DNA of 64,000 nt from positions 124,001-188,000 of the forward strand of contig JAMWFC010000043.1 of assembly GCA_027475525.1 (NCBI GenBank), read 5' to 3'. The notes under the pieces were generated by a model. It was not told the origin of the DNA and did not search any database. It saw nothing but the letters and a program-made list of their open reading frames with translations. Shown piece by piece: positions 46,865 to 59,139 of this stretch. The stretch is from Macrolepiota albuminosa (Eukaryota > Basidiomycota > Agaricomycetes > Agaricales > Agaricaceae). The translations under genes and the position numbers were made by a program. The first letter of the stretch is position 1; each line of letters begins with the position of its first letter.

Positions 46865-49800
46865 ACCTACTGCACCAATATTCAACATAGAAAAATCTAA
46901 CTACGTTTTCAGTCGTATCATAAAAACTGCGGTTACTTTATTAGTGGAAGAGCTTTGTAGTATTGCCCCAGACGTCCACAACCAAGTCAAGATGGCAGTC
47001 ACTCCCCAACAATCCTTGGCAACAGTGGTTGCCAAGGTCAATAAACTCGATGATGTGCTTCCCAGTTTTTCTGTTATTATTGACTCTCCTGATATTGATG
47101 AATCTCCTGCCAATACCATTGCTAACACCACCTCTGTAGACCCAGTAGAGACCTATCTTAGGTCAGTAGAACTTGGAGAAGACCTGGCAATCCTTACTGT
47201 TGCTCAAGAATCACATGCTATTTGCTCAGTCACACTAACTGTAGACAACAAGCACAAGGTAGAGGCTATTGTGGATAGTGGTTCTCAAATCATTTCCATG
47301 GCAGCTGAAGTCGCTAACAATCTGGATCTCATATATGATCCTACTATTATACTAAACATGCAGAGTGCTAACGGTATAGTAGACAGATCCTTAGGCCTCA
47401 CCAAGAATGTTCCTTGTACTCTTAGTGACATCACTTTCTACCTCCAGATACACATCTTACAATCTCTGGCATATGATTTACTTCTTGGCAGACCCTTTGA
47501 TGTCTTGGCACAATTAGTCATTAAGACCGTTACTGACAACGAGATGACCCTAACAATTAGCAACCCAAATTCCAGAATTCAATGAATGGTGCCAACATTC
47601 CCTAGAAGACAACAAAAAGGTGCCCATGCTAAGCCCCCAGAGTTTACCAATTAACATGCCAATGAACAATCCCACAGGTGTTTTCACAAACCATTGAGGA
47701 GGTGATTGGCAATGATCATGAAGATGTGGCACTAACACTTGAATATGACCATCATTCTGGTCTTGTAAATGTTGTGTCTACTGCTTTTCTTGATGAAGAA
47801 GTTTTATTTACCTTATTCACTACCAATGCTGAGTCTTACCAGAAAAACCAAAACATTACTGACTCCTCTCTTGCATACTTATACCTTACCGCTTCCAAAT
47901 AATTTCAGAATATTGCATCTACCAATACTTATCTAACTACCCTTCCTGGAGCCTCATTTCCTGCCATTCTCAGACTTGCCACTCCTCAGCCTACATTTCT
48001 CCTTTTCACCTCTATATATAACCAAGCTAACACTACCAAAAGAAAAGGGGTCCAAGTTAAAAAAAAATATAAGCCAGTTGCTCTCAAAACAAAACCTGTT
48101 GCCATGTACTCTTCCGAGACCTTTTGAATCAAGTGCCAGATCATTGGCGACCCACTTGCCAACATGCCAACCTTATTACCGAATCCACCACTCTTTTAGC
48201 CCACCAGACGTTTTACTGCCAAGCGCCAGCAACAATTCACCAAGGAGCATGATACAGAGTTCTTGAACAAAGATGAGTTGGACGTTCTTACTAATCTTGT
48301 TGCTAAGCAAAACAAAGCCTTTGCTTGCAGTCTCCATACAGATTTCTTCCTGCCTGTTGTAATCCTGACCATTTCTCACATGCCATGAACAGAACACAAT
48401 AGACTGTTACTGCCTGGGATCAAAGCCAAGGTCTGCCAAATTATTAGGACCAAGATTAAAGCTAGCATTTACAAGCTCTCCAACAGTTCTTACTGCTCCT
48501 GATGGTTTTGTGTCCTCAAAAAAAATGATAACCTATGCATAGTTCACAGCCTCGAACTGCTAAATAGGGTTACCATACGACACTCTGGCATACCATCTTT
48601 TTCTGACCACATTGCCAAGTCCTTTGCCAGGCACATTTGTGGTGCCACTCTTGATCTCTACATTAGCTACAATGAGTGCCTGATACACCCTTCTTTTCAT
48701 GACCTCACTACTTTCCAAACTCCATTTGGCACATTGCACCTAGTTACTTTACCAATAGGCTGGACAAACTCAGTCCCTATATTCCATGACAACATTACAT
48801 TCATTCTCTAACCCAATGATGATGCCAACTGTAGTTGGATGCACTGGACATATACGCAGTACAATGCCGTCTTCAGCGCTTGGCATACATAGTTGTGAGG
48901 AGTCCCAACAGGGTCCCGGTGTGCTCGAGCAGAGGTAATAGGATGATGTGCTAGATTATAGCACCTTGGGTGCTACCTGGCAGACAGTAAGCGTTGTAGC
49001 TTAAACAAAGATATAAAAGAAAAGATGAGTAGCACAGCGTATTGTGCCTGTAGGTGGCACCATAAACGACAAAGACAAGATAGACAAGGCTAGCACCTGA
49101 CTTAATGACAAAGTCAGAAAAGGCTAGCGCAATTTGAATGCTAAGTGTAACTGTATGCTCAAGAGGTTACAATTTATTGTTATATATATATGTGAAGTAG
49201 CTATCTTATATATTATGCACTACCGTGTTTGCCAAGATAAAAGTCCATCTGCAGTGCTACCTCCTAGCGCCTCTCCTCATGGTTTCCTCTAATGGTGACC
49301 TGTCAATGGCAACCTTTTGCACATGGATGACAGCGACCAACGGCATTATGACTCACAGCGACCAATAGCAACTCTATATTGACTTAGAATTATATGAGTC
49401 TGCTCACTTTTACTATAACTCCAATTGGCCAGGCTGTTTCGGTGATGATGCCCAAAGTTTGGTCAGTAACAAATATATTAATAGTGTTACCGGTATCAAA
49501 AGCTTGCGTTGGGTGCGCTAAAGTGATAAGGGAGTTCCAGGCAGGTCCCAGAGAATGCGCCTGTGAAAATGAGGTAAAGTTGGTAAGGGGGTTGGCAAGT
49601 ATAAAGCGCTAAGGTAAAGCACCTATGAAAGAAGCGGTAAGTGCACACAGCAATGTCAGCGGCAAGAACACAGTAAGCTTAGCGAAGTCTAAGCGTTGTT
49701 AATGCCTGCTGTAGCTGTAAGACACGAATAGGTCAAAGGCTGGCAATAGTCTGCAACTGTCGATAGTCTGCAACTGTCGATAAGTTCGATGTTGCCGACC

Positions 49801-49884
49801 GTAAATGAGGTCTTGAGCGTAAGGGAGACTGAAGTAAGGGGAGCAGGAAACTCTGTTCTCTGATTCGATGGATATGTACAAGTC

Positions 49885-50038
49885 GGTAAGTACTTTTTAT
49901 ACTACAAGGAGTTCACCGTTGCCAGTGACTAACCATTGCCAAAGTGCGGTAAACTAGAAAATGTAAGTACTTTTTATACTACAAGGAGTTCACCGTTGCC
50001 AGTGACTAACCATTGCCAAAGTGCGGTAAACTAGAAAA
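49885..50038. repeat. Perfect 77-bp tandem duplication in the nested LTR
   Basis: Copies start at 49885 and 49962. Confidence 0.97.
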
Positions 50039-50266
50039 TTTCATAGGAGTAGCTCCAACGGTTTCAGATCCCTACCATCCATTCAAGACCCTTAGCGACA
50101 CCAGGCGGCAGATCGCGATGCTAAACCATCAATCCATCACCCTTCTGTCTGTCCAAAAGGCTTAGCAATGTCAGGTGCCAGATCGAGGCGCTAAGTGGTG
50201 TCAGACGCCAAAGTCAAATGCCAAGCTGTCCGTCAGTTTTTGATAGATCATCAGGCTTCTCTGCTT

Positions 50267-50356
50267 CTTGCTGTGCATGGCCATCAAATATTGCCAAAAT
50301 TGATTAGTTATCTTGCTGTGCATGGCCATCAAATATTGCCAAAATTGATTAGTTAG
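50267..50356. repeat. 45-bp tandem repeat
   Basis: Two identical units of 45 bp starting CTTGCTGTGCATGGCC at 50267 and 50312. The period differs from the 77-bp set, so this may be a genuine duplication. Confidence 0.9.
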
Positions 50357-53300
50357 CGTGCGCTAAAATATCCTGAGCCTGTGCCATGTTGCCGTAGCCT
50401 GCCCTTGATGCGCTGATCCTGTATGGGGTCCTATCACTGGGGTATAGTCAGAAAATCCTCGACAGACGCTATGAGCGCTAATGTCAGCACTACTCTTTGT
50501 ATCAGTTCCTGACAGGTCCAGATGTTGGGTTTAAGTATATCCTGTGCCGCCATCATTGATCCTTTTAGACTTCTGATTGAAGTGCCTTGTCAAATGGCAG
50601 CGCCTGCTGCTGACTCCTTCTGGAAGTGATCGGGGTTTGGTTAGAGTCCTCTCCTGCCGTTGTATTAGCGCTATACATTCTGAGCCTCCTTCATCCTTGG
50701 AATAGGTGAATGGAGTGTGCTGAAGGCTTGGTAGCTGGCAATTAGGGTAAATGAATAGATCCTGTAGTAGAGTGCCAGAGCTAGGGCTGCTCTATATCCC
50801 AAACTGGTTGCTAGAGTCTTCAGTATGTCAAGTGTCAGTTGGCCTATAATGTCCCTTAATGCACTCAGTCTGAGTAGAAGCCTATCACTGAGATATCATA
50901 CAATGTCCTTAGCTTCATTGATGACATTGGCGTCAAAGGCCTCAAAGACTGGCAACTTATAGATGGCTTACTAGCTACCCATCCTGACAACTCCAATATT
51001 TGCTTAGCACTGTGGGGATTCTTCTAGCTGCTTACCAAGTCCTCCAACATATGAAGTATAGTGGTAGAACCTTTAGCAGCCATAAGCTCCTACTCTGCAT
51101 GCCAAGATTCAAAATACTTGGTTACATCTGCACTCCCAATGGACACATTCTCAACAAGTCTTGCCTAGTACTTTTGGAGCAATAAGGTTCTTGCTGAGAC
51201 TTATCTGAAGTTTGTACCTTCTTTGGTACTGTTGGTGTTCTCAGGATATTCATCAAAAACTTTGCCCATCATGCCTATGCCCTTAACCAACTCACCTATG
51301 CCAACAAGCCCTTTGAATTTGGGCCAGACCAAGTCACTGCACAACAAGACTCAGTAAAAGCCCTACAAGATGCCAAGCTCCTGGTTCCTATTGACTATAC
51401 CTCTGCTGACCCTGTTATCTTGTCGGTGGATACTTTGTACATTGCCATTGGCTACTTTTTGTGTCAGTGCCTTAGCAATAATTGGAAACAGTGATGCTAC
51501 AACCACTTTGGGTCTATCACGCTAAATAACCAGGAATCTTGCTACAGTCAGCCTAAACTAGAGCTTTATGGACTCTTCAAAGCTTTCTGGTTGCTAAAGA
51601 TGTATTTGATTGGTGTGCGGAACCTTATTGTAGAAGTCAATGCTAGGTACATCAAAGGCATGCTGCAGAATCCTGACATCCAGCCATCTGCTAGGTAGTC
51701 ATTATCCTCATGTTTCACTTTGAATTGGTACACGTTAAGAGCTCTTTTCATGAACCAGATGGACTCTCTAGGCGACCACGGCAGCCTGGCAACCTGGCAG
51801 TGGATCCACAGGCTAATAGCAATTTCAAGGACTAAATCGACCAATTACATGATTTCATGCACCTTATACTGCAACCAATTTCCTTGCTACGTTGGCAACA
51901 ATCTACTAGCATCCTTTTACATCCCCTGGTCCCTTACCAACCTGAGATCTTTAGCACACTCCTCACATTCTACATGGCAAGCATCCTTGGTCAAGACTTG
52001 CCTTCAGTAAAGATTGTACAAGAACCTCACCTGCTAAGAAAAAACAGCAGAAACTTGACATACAATGCCATACCACGATCCGCTAAGGCCAAGATAGAAG
52101 ATAGTCATCTATTAACAGTTGAACAGTGGATACAAGACCTCAAGCAACCGGCAGGCCTTACCAACAAACAATATGCTACATTTATCTGATACGCTACACA
52201 CTTCTCCTTTACTAATAACTACCTTTGGCAACAAAATTAAGATGGTGCTCACAAACTGGTTATCAAGCCAGAAAGTTGCTTATGTGTCCTGTGCGCCATG
52301 CACAATGAGCTAGGACATAGGGGTCTGTATGCTATCTGAGCCTCTTTCTTAGAATGATTTTGGTGGCCACATGCTAGTGCCAACATCGCTTGGTACATCA
52401 GGACTTGCCATCTTTGTCAAATTCAACAAACATGCTAAGTACTTATCCTGCCAATCATTGCAATGCCAGCTCTTCTCTTCAGCAAAATTTATGTCAATAC
52501 CATGCACATGCCCAAATCTGGTCACTACAAGTACATTATTCAAGGTTGCTGCTCACTAATCCACTGGCCCAAATTTTGAATGCTTCAAAGAGCAAACACA
52601 GAGGCGGTTGCCAAGTGGCTATTTGAGAATGTCATTTGCTGTTGAGAAGCGCTAAGAGAGATTGTCATGGACAACGGTGTACCAATTATCAAAGCACTAA
52701 CATATCTTGCCAAGAAGTACAACATCCATTATATTTGAGTATCTGGCTACAACAAGCACACCAATGGCCTGGTAGAGAGACCACATTTTGATGTTCAGCA
52801 AGCACTCTTCAAGGCAGTTGATGGCAATGAATCCTGTTGGAGCAAAGCAACATATTTAGTATTTTAGTTAGAAAGAGTTACCATTTGTAAGTGCATGGGT
52901 TGTTCTCTCTATTACGCAGCTACTGGCACCCATTCTTTACTTCCTGCTAATATTATAGAAGCAACCTACCTTCAGCCAGCACTTAACAGCATTTTAGCAA
53001 CTACCAATCTAATTGCCAGATGAGCCATTGACCTCCAACAAAGAAAAGAAGATTTAGAGCACCTCCACAAGATAGTCTTTAGCACTCATCGCCAAGCAGC
53101 CCTGTGGTTTGAAACTGAACATAGCGCCACTATCAAAGATTACAACTTTCTGAGGGAAGTCCTAGTGCTTATGCGCAACTCCAAAATCAAAACTTCCTAC
53201 AACAAAAAAATATGCCCGTGCTATTTGGAATCTTTGGTAGTTATTTCTCATAACTGAGGAGGTGCTTACATGCTTTGTAAATTAGATGATTTGGTATTAC

Positions 53301-53470
53301 ATCAACCCATTGCTGCCTTTCACCTGTTGCTATATCTCGCCAGAAAACAAATTGACTTGCTGCTTGAAATGCTAGATATTGACACAGCTAAACTTAGAGA
53401 ACTTGAAGAAACTGACTTATTGGATGATGACAATTTGCCAACTCTAATTGAAGAAGAAGAAAATGATTAG

Positions 53471-54200
53471 AAAAAATTATCTTGATAAGCTTGCTTTTTC
53501 TATTACTTATCTTATTTATCTTTCTTGCTGATACTTACTATTATATATCCAACAGACATTTCCTTACGTAGTTAAGCCACAGCGCTAGCATGTTGCCAAT
53601 GCTTAGTACATTGCACAACTCTTGCCAAGAGTTTTTTGCTATGATGACTTACTGAGTGTTTCTCTTTGCAAAATTTTGCTAAGATTCCCCTAACTGTGTT
53701 TACTTATCAGTTTACTTAAAAGACTTACTTTCATAGACCCAGAATCAAAAATATATCCAGACACTAACAAAAAGCTATACATAAATAGCCTATCTACACT
53801 AAGGTCCATTTACTTGCTATTATTATCCATTGGCAAAAAATCATCAGAGACCAGCAGAGAGGACTCATGAAGGGGAAGAAGGTTGCCCAGCAAGATGTTG
53901 TTGGCAGTTTGCTAATCCATGGCAGCTTGGCAATCATCTTGATAGTTGCAAAAAAACATGAAGGCTGCGACTCAGGTTGGAGTAATGCAGTCTAAGCGCC
54001 ATCAGCTAACTCTGAATATGTTCCCGCTTCTGTCCCATCATCTCCTCCATTGTTGCCACCCTTCTTAAAAACCTCTCCAGCATCTTCCGTGGATTAAGCA
54101 CCACTACTAGGTATACGAGGTCTTGTCCCAGCCAATTGAAGGCATTGCGAGTGACAATAGGCTATGGCTGAGGAGTCTAGGCAGGGTTGATCCTAGCAAT
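53471..54200. other. Spacer between pol and antisense gene of element 2
   Basis: About 730 bp of AT-rich sequence after the pol stop, with no coding region supported. Confidence 0.4.
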
Positions 54201-54206
54201 AACAGG

Positions 54207-56367
54207 TCACCTAGGTTCTAACCCAGCCACATCCTCTGGGTCAGACACCTTACAAGGGGCAGTGTTACCATAGGGAGGAAGCCATTGCCACTCAGGCTCC
54301 TCCCTGGCAACTCCTGCCACTCCCTCCTCTTCTCCTGCTACCACCTCCCTTGCCAGTGCCTCATCCTCATCACCTTCCCATTGGATCACCAGGGTCTCAT
54401 CTTCTTCACTCTCCGTATCCTCATTCCCTCGCATTGCCGCTACCTCCTCCTTGCTCTCCTCCTACCATCTGGACTCATCCTTCATCTCAATATTCTTGGA
54501 GGCCTCTTTCTACTCCTTCTGGAGTGCTGAGTCACCAACGGGTTCCTGCTCTCCCAACTTCTGCTCCTCACCAAGAGACCTTGCTGCCAGTTGGATTGGC
54601 AACAAAAGGCCACTTGGACCTGCCTCGGTCTCTGGGAGTGGCAAGCGACTCGCCGCTAAAGCTTTCTCCAGGTCTGCCATCTCGGTGTCCTCAGGAACTG
54701 GAAAGAAGGAAGGCAACAATACCACATGAGGTTGCTTGGCCTTGCCCTTCCCTTTGCTTGGAGAAGGGGCTTGTCATTTTTCTGGGACCGAAGTCTCTTG
54801 GCACTTGCCAGCGCCTCAATTGCTGACAGTTTTCAATCCATTTCCTTGGCATGTTGGCAATGCTAAGGAGGCACGTCCAATAACTGCCATACCACCGGCA
54901 GTGACCTTCTTCTTCTGCCCCTCCACAAACTCCCTGGCCCTCCTTACCAATGCAGCGCAAGTAAAGGTTTTTTTGACCAAGGCATTTGGCACACCATCAC
55001 ATTCCTGACTTTTGGCCCCATCAATGGTACAGACACATTTAAGAGCCCTACAGCAGTATCAAGGCTGGGTATCAGTTGGGAACCAACAACTTTCTGGGTT
55101 GTTATCCACCCAGCATTTGTCGCACTACCCTCAGGAGTCAACAGCAAGAATGAAAAAAATCAACAAGTTACTTACCACTCCTCACACCTCCTTAAAAGCT
55201 TGCCGGGTCGCCAGGAAAATGGTCTTTTTTTCCTTCATCTCCTCCATCACAACACTGGCTTCCTGACCCTCATCCAAAACAGCTTTCTCATGACGTGGCA
55301 GGAGCAGATTCTTGAGCTCCTTATCGTCAAAATAGGACTGCGTAGGCACCTAAAAAAATCACAGTAAATTGAAAAGTCCAGAAAAAGAAAATGGCTTACC
55401 ACATATTGAGGAGCCACCTTGTGACTCTGCAAGTATTGTTAGCAACCATCAGCAATGGCAAGCAAAATTAGCACATATCTTGCGTTTGGAAGCACCTACC
55501 AGCTTTCTTGGCAAGTCCAACTTACTAGCTGGCAACACTGAACTCAAAGTGCTGCTGGCATGACCTACCTTGCCAGATCCCTCTGCTATGAATTCCTGCC
55601 TCTTAGTAGCAGGCACCTTTCTCTCAGCAAGCTCTTCCATCTCCGCTGCCAATGCTGCTGTCCTCTCCCGCTCCTCCAGCACCCTGATAATCTCATGAAA
55701 GTCACAAGAAACCTCCTCTTGCCTTGCTGCAATCTCCTCGTCCACTTGCATACGTGCCAAAGACGCCAACACCTCCTGTTTGCTATAGGGCAATAAACTA
55801 GACCAAAGCTAAGTCAAAAGAATGGGTTATGAATACTCACTCTGCCGCAGGCATGCTTACTGTCATTGGCAAGGCTCTGGACAGAATATCCTCCAGCTCA
55901 TCCTTGATGGTTGGGACAGGAGGAGGCACCTGGCAACCTGATCAGCTAGCAACACGGCAAGAGCTAGAAGCACTCACAAAACAAGAAAAAGGCACTAACC
56001 ACTCAGCACCACGGTAATTCAAGTATTGTGACCAGCACCACTCCTGAACCTCAATCTCACAATCCCAGCCCACGCCAAGAACACGCACCTCCAGCCACCG
56101 CTCATACAACTTCATGACTGCAACCACCAAATTTACAGGTGCTTCCATGCCAATGCCATTGATCTGTTTCAAAAAGTTGTTTGCCTTGGTGATATAAGCA
56201 TGGGCTGCATCTTGGGCCTTGTAGAATGGTACTGGGGGTAGAGTTGAAATACAAAAGGACATATTATTTAATGGAGCGCCAGATGAAAATGAGGAGAAGG
56301 AACGAAGTCCAAACTCATGCGCCAGGACTATAAACAAAATCTGAAGAATGCACAGGCCACTTGTCAC
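54207..56367 (-). pseudogene. Antisense cysteine-containing gene inside element 2, degenerate
   Basis: Minus-strand exons separated by intron-like gaps and stops: about 56367-55945 (PLNNMSFCISTLPPVPFYKA, MKLYERWLEVRVLGVGWD), 55793-55449 (coiled coil RTAALAAEMEELAERK), 55150-55010 with a Cys cluster (CDKCWVDNNPESCW, then CCRALKCVC), and an acidic C-terminal part at 54725-54207 (WEGDEDEALAREVV). It holds the same position and strand as the antisense gene of element 1 (between pol and 3' LTR), and shares a layout of Cys cluster plus coiled coil, but not obvious sequence. Confidence 0.55.
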
Positions 56368-56430
56368 AAAAGCAGTAACAGTAACTATATTTGATGACTG
56401 AGAACAGTCAATTTTTCAGTTGGAGAGAGA

Positions 56431-58416
56431 TGATAGGACCCTATATAAGATCAGCACATTAATGGCAGGCTATGGCAACACAGCACTGGCTCAGAATACC
56501 TTAGCACATGCTAATTAACCAATTTTGGCAATATTTAATGGCTGCACATAGCAAGAAGCAGATCCAATCAATGATAGTGCTGACAGCAAACAGAATGACA
56601 ACTGACAAATGGCATCAGTCACTGATGACAGTGCTTAGTGAGAAGACTGATGATCTATCAAAACTGATAGACAGCTTAGTGTTTAATCTTGGCGTCTGAC
56701 ATTGCTTAGTGCCTTGATCTGGTGCCTGATGTTGCTTAGTACTTTGGACAGACCAAAGATTGATGAATTGATGGTCTAGTGTCACGATCTGCCACCTGGT
56801 GTTGCTAAGCATCTTGAATAGACAGTAGGGATCTGAAACCGTTGGAGCCACCCCATAAATTTTCCAAGTTCACTGCACTTTGGTGTTATTAGTTACTTGG
56901 CAACGGTGAACTCCTTGTAGTATAAAAAGTACTTACCAACTTGTGCATAATCATCAAAACAGAGTTTTCTGCCCCACTCACTCTAGTCTTTCTTACGGTC
57001 TAAATCTCATTTATGGTCAGCAACGTCAAAGTAATCGGCAGTTGCAGACTATTGCTAGCTAACAACATACTCATACCTTGCATCTACAGCAGGCATTAAT
57101 GTCGCTTAGACTTCACTAAGCTTCCCATGTTCTTGCCACTGCCATGTCTACTTACCGCTGTTTCCACAGGCGCTTTTTACCTTAGCGCTTGACACTTGCT
57201 GATCCCTTCCCAACTTTTTACCTTATTTCATAGGTGCTGATAGGCTTCTACTCGGACTGAGCACATCAAGGGACACATTACAGGCCTACAGACACAGGCC
57301 ATACTTGAGACCCTAGTAATCTTCTTGGACACAGGAAATCACAGACCTTAGCGCTCAATTATAGGTGCTGGTTATCAGTCTAAACCACCACTACTAAGCC
57401 TTCAGCATATACCACTTATTGACCTTGGAGGATTAGAAGGAGACCAAGGACTCAGGGCGCTAGCATGACGATGGGGACACAACTATGACCAAACCCTGAT
57501 TAGCTCCATAAAGGGGTTAGCATTAGGCGCTGCCATTGGACAAGGCACTTCAATCAGAAGTCTAAAGAATTAGCAGCGACGGAACAGGATATACTCTAGC
57601 CCAACATTTTATCCATCAAGAATTGATATCAGGTTTAGCGCTGGCAGCAGAACTCACGGCGTCTGTCGAGGATTTTCTGACCATACCCGGCCAATCGGAA
57701 TTACACTAAAAAGTGAGCAGACTCATACAAAGTTTAAGTCAGTTTAGAGTCACCATGGCCAATGGGCTATAATGCCATTGGTTGCTATTGCCCTATGTGT
57801 GCCGGTCGCTGTTGACAGGTCGCCGTTACCTACAACTACAAGGAGGGGCACTAATGGGTAGCACCGCAAATGGACTTATTTTAAAATATAGTAGCATATA
57901 GTATAAAAGATAGCTACTCTGGATGTACATAAAAACAAATCGTAACCTCTTGAGCACCCAAGTTACACTTAGCGTTCAAATTGCGCTAGCATTGCTCGGA
58001 CTTTGTCACTAAGTCAGGCACTAGCCTCGTTTATCTCGTCCTTGTTGTTTACGGTGCCACCTATGGGCACACTATGCTGCACTACTCTTCTTTTCTTCTA
58101 TATCTTTGTGTAAACTACGACGCTTACTGTTTGCCAGGTAGCACTTGAGGCGCTATCATCTAGCATGTCGTTCTATCACCTCTGCTCGAGCACACCGGAA
58201 CTCTGTCGGGACTCCTCATAACTATGCATGCCAAGCGCTGGAGACGGCGTTGTACTGCGTATACATCCAGCACATCCAACTACAGTTGGTGTCATCAGCT
58301 CGTTCTCTGGGACCTGCCTGGGACTCTCCTCAACACCTTAAGCACACCTAATGCAAGCTTTTGGCTTGGTAACACTATTCCTACATTTGTTACTGACCAA
58401 ACTTTGGGCATCATCA
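56431..58416 (+). repeat. 3' LTR of element 2, split by another LTR
   Basis: Without the 1060-bp insertion at 57238-58297 and one 4-bp target copy it is about 922 bp, close to the 919-bp 5' LTR. Confidence 0.75.
57238..58297 (+). mobile_element. Third-family solo LTR inside the 3' LTR of element 2
   Basis: Starts TGATAGGCTTCTACTC, ends GTTGGTGTCATCA. The flanks GTGC and GCTC correspond to GCAC at the same point of the uninterrupted 5' LTR, fitting a decayed 4-bp duplication. It matches the split copy at 48820-50887 in reverse. Confidence 0.7.
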
Positions 58417-59100
58417 TTAGTATTAATACTATTTGACACCAATTTTAAGTGTGATTCAATTACATTCTTAATAAAGCAATAAAAATTATGTGTGCATCCA
58501 TGTAAACTAAGCCCCAGCACTTAGTGAAATTGATCAGTTATTGAAATGAGTTTCATTCAATTGAACCAAGTTTTACAATAAAATATTCCATTTTGCATCT
58601 ACAAATGGTGGCAGAAAGTATAAGTATCTTTATCAAGAAAGATCCACATAATATTGACCTAGTTGTGTAAGATTCCTCAAAAATAAAGGTCCCCTCCTCT
58701 CCAACCTCTAACCCTGGATTTTTCTAACATGTACTCCTTGGTAGTTACAGTTCCTGCCTAATATGTCTTTGGATATCCCTTAATCAGTTGTGTGGTTGTA
58801 CAATGACCTCCAGAGATTGCCCCTTCAAATACTGACCAACTGTAAGCATTTCAAAAGGGCTACCCACATTGCCTTTCTCCTGCCCACCTCAATGCTTGCT
58901 TGTTCCACATGCTTTCTTCTGTCTGCTTTGTTGTTTTCTTCTTGTCAGTTCAATGTCACTTATAGAGTAAGAATCAGAATGTACTCTATTCTCACCTGTC
59001 AAGCCAATTCTCTAGCAAATCTCCATTATTTCCTGTATGAGTAGTCTCAAAAACATTCATTACAAAATGCTGAACTGACATGCTTCTAGATTTATACAGG
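58417..59100. other. AT-rich flank of element 2
   Basis: No gene supported. A short frame at 58790-59044 (ATHIAFLLPTSMLACSTCFL) is hydrophobic but has no recognisable context. Confidence 0.35.
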
Positions 59101-59139
59101 ATTTGGTACTACACACAAACCACATATAGCGCTTTTTCA

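Larger units (their letters stand above)
49443..50436 (-). mobile_element. TGATAGGACC-family LTR nested in the third-family LTR
   Basis: Reads on the minus strand from TGATAGGACCCC at 50436 to GGGCATCATCA at 49443. It shares blocks with the 43366 LTR and includes a 77-bp duplication (49885-50038) and a 45-bp tandem repeat (50267-50356). Confidence 0.7.
48820..50887 (-). mobile_element. LTR of a third family in RT of element 2, itself split by a TGATAGGACC-family LTR
   Basis: On the minus strand it starts TGATAGGCTTCTACTC at 50887 and ends at 48820 in GTTGGCATCA; both match the copy at 57238-58297. Without the inner insertion it is about 1.07 kb. Flanks ATGA (48816) and CTGA (50888) are a plausible 4-bp duplication with one change. 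Confidence 0.65.
46944..53470 (+). pseudogene. Pol of element 2, degenerate and interrupted
   Basis: Protease at 46944-47585 (VEAIVDSGSQIISM, then LAYDLLLGRPFDVLAQ). RT remains at 48200-48820 (HLVTLPIGWTNSVPIFHDN) and continues beyond the nested LTRs at 50888 (LSFIDDIGVKGLKDW; the catalytic YxDD now reads FIDD). RNase H is at about 51330-51700 (LVPIDYTSADPVIL, IVEVNARYIKGMLQNPDIQP), integrase at about 52350-53000 (VMDNGVPI, YNKHTNGLVERPH), and a C-terminal tail ends at 53470 (PIAAFHLLLYLARKQID). Many stops and frame changes. Confidence 0.7.
43366..58416 (+). mobile_element. Composite LTR retrotransposon (element 2), old and heavily interrupted
   Basis: LTRs at 43366-44284 and 56431-58416 share ends TGATAGGACCC...ATCA and long internal blocks. 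They are flanked by the 4-bp duplication TTAG (43362-43365 and 58417-58420). A TGG-starting stretch suited to a primer-binding site follows the 5' LTR at about 44287, and GGAGAGAGA precedes the 3' LTR. Internal order on the plus strand: gag, protease, RT, RNase H, integrase, then an antisense gene. Insertions inside: an inverted solo LTR of the element 1 type (44484-45219), a nested double LTR in RT (48820-50887) and another LTR in the 3' LTR (57238-58297). Stops and amino-acid decay show that it is dead. Confidence 0.8.
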
